A stretch of DNA of 64,000 nt from Roseinatronobacter ekhonensis (lineage in GTDB: Bacteria > Pseudomonadota > Alphaproteobacteria > Rhodobacterales > Rhodobacteraceae): contig NZ_UIHC01000001.1 in assembly GCF_900499075.1 (NCBI RefSeq), positions 62,001 through 126,000 of the forward strand, written 5' to 3'. How positions within the stretch are numbered: position 1 is the first letter of the stretch; each line of letters opens with the position of its first letter. The notes beneath the pieces were generated by a model. That model was not told the DNA's origin. It did no database searches and saw nothing but the letters and a program-made list of their open reading frames with translations. A program made the position numbers and the translations under genes. This document shows, piece by piece, positions 63,949 through 64,000 of this stretch.

Positions 63949-64000
63949 ATTACCCCGCAGCGCGCGGACAAGGCCTGGCCAATGCGCTCGTGCCTTGTAT

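Noticed and set aside
63949-64000. Possible 3' end of a minus-strand gene at the right edge
   Set aside because: On the minus strand a frame reads 16 codons to a TAA directly after the DUF1285 stop, but this is too short to tell a gene end from chance.

Overview
The window reads as a stretch of core chromosome from a high-GC alphaproteobacterium, most probably family Rhodobacteraceae (Rhodobacterales). The clues are a GlnE/MazG/DUF1638 neighbourhood, a hemD - Mic60 (mitofilin) - HemY run, Bpt instead of Aat for the N-end rule, a four-gene MoxR/DUF58/DUF4159 operon, DUF2794 and DUF1285 proteins, a TakP-like TRAP transporter, and a TTCATC...AAATA...GGGG element that follows stop codons. I cannot name the genus. 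I support 60 protein genes and one tRNA (Asn, GTT). I saw no insertion sequence, prophage, CRISPR array, rRNA or replication origin.

Layout. 1-2.5 kb: the 5' part of a YnjB-type ABC binding protein diverges from a YnjF-type CDP-alcohol phosphatidyltransferase, which converges on bpt. 2.4-4.7 kb: an overlapping minus-strand set with an omega-aminotransferase, a YbaK-type tRNA deacylase and an RDD membrane protein. 4.8-8.1 kb: fabD, a SYLF lipoprotein, hemB and a LysE exporter. 8.2-11.8 kb: a TRAP transporter operon (dctP, dctQ, dctM) with a strong terminator after dctP. 12-15.1 kb: glnE and a coupled small protein. 15.2-17.3 kb: TspO-like, mazG and DUF1638 genes, all overlapping. 17.4-22.4 kb: gltA, gltX and divergent comEC. 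22.4-26.1 kb: purL, bolA, a one-helix microprotein, grxD, and a methyltransferase-like gene. 26.4-30.4 kb: a LysR regulator diverging from murI, argC, ccmE and a SpoIIAA-like gene. 30.5-35.3 kb: smc and an MFS transporter. 35.4-39.8 kb: a flavoprotein, an EEP phosphatase/nuclease, miaB and lrgAB. 39.8-43.2 kb: smpB with a NYN-LOTUS protein, then a GNAT coupled to glutathione-dependent formaldehyde dehydrogenase, then DUF2794. 43.4-47.1 kb: argD, argF, selO. 47.1-49.8 kb: tsaD, gpsA, YCII and EVE in a packed minus-strand operon. 49.9-53.8 kb: hemD, mic60, hemY. 54-56.5 kb: tRNA-Asn, an MBL-fold hydrolase and a sensor kinase without a partner regulator. 56.6-63.9 kb: the MoxR operon and a divergent DUF1285 gene.

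Shared themes are tetrapyrrole and cytochrome supply (hemB, hemD, hemY-like, ccmE, gltX), arginine synthesis (argC, argD, argF), nitrogen control (glnE), and translation quality control (smpB, miaB, tsaD, YbaK, bpt, gltX). Packing is tight, with many 4-base start/stop overlaps. Most of the window is ordinary housekeeping sequence. The parts most worth following are the ynjB/ynjF pair, the stop-codon-linked dispersed element, the bolA - microprotein - grxD unit, the NYN-smpB pair and the MoxR operon with its apparent internal signal peptide.
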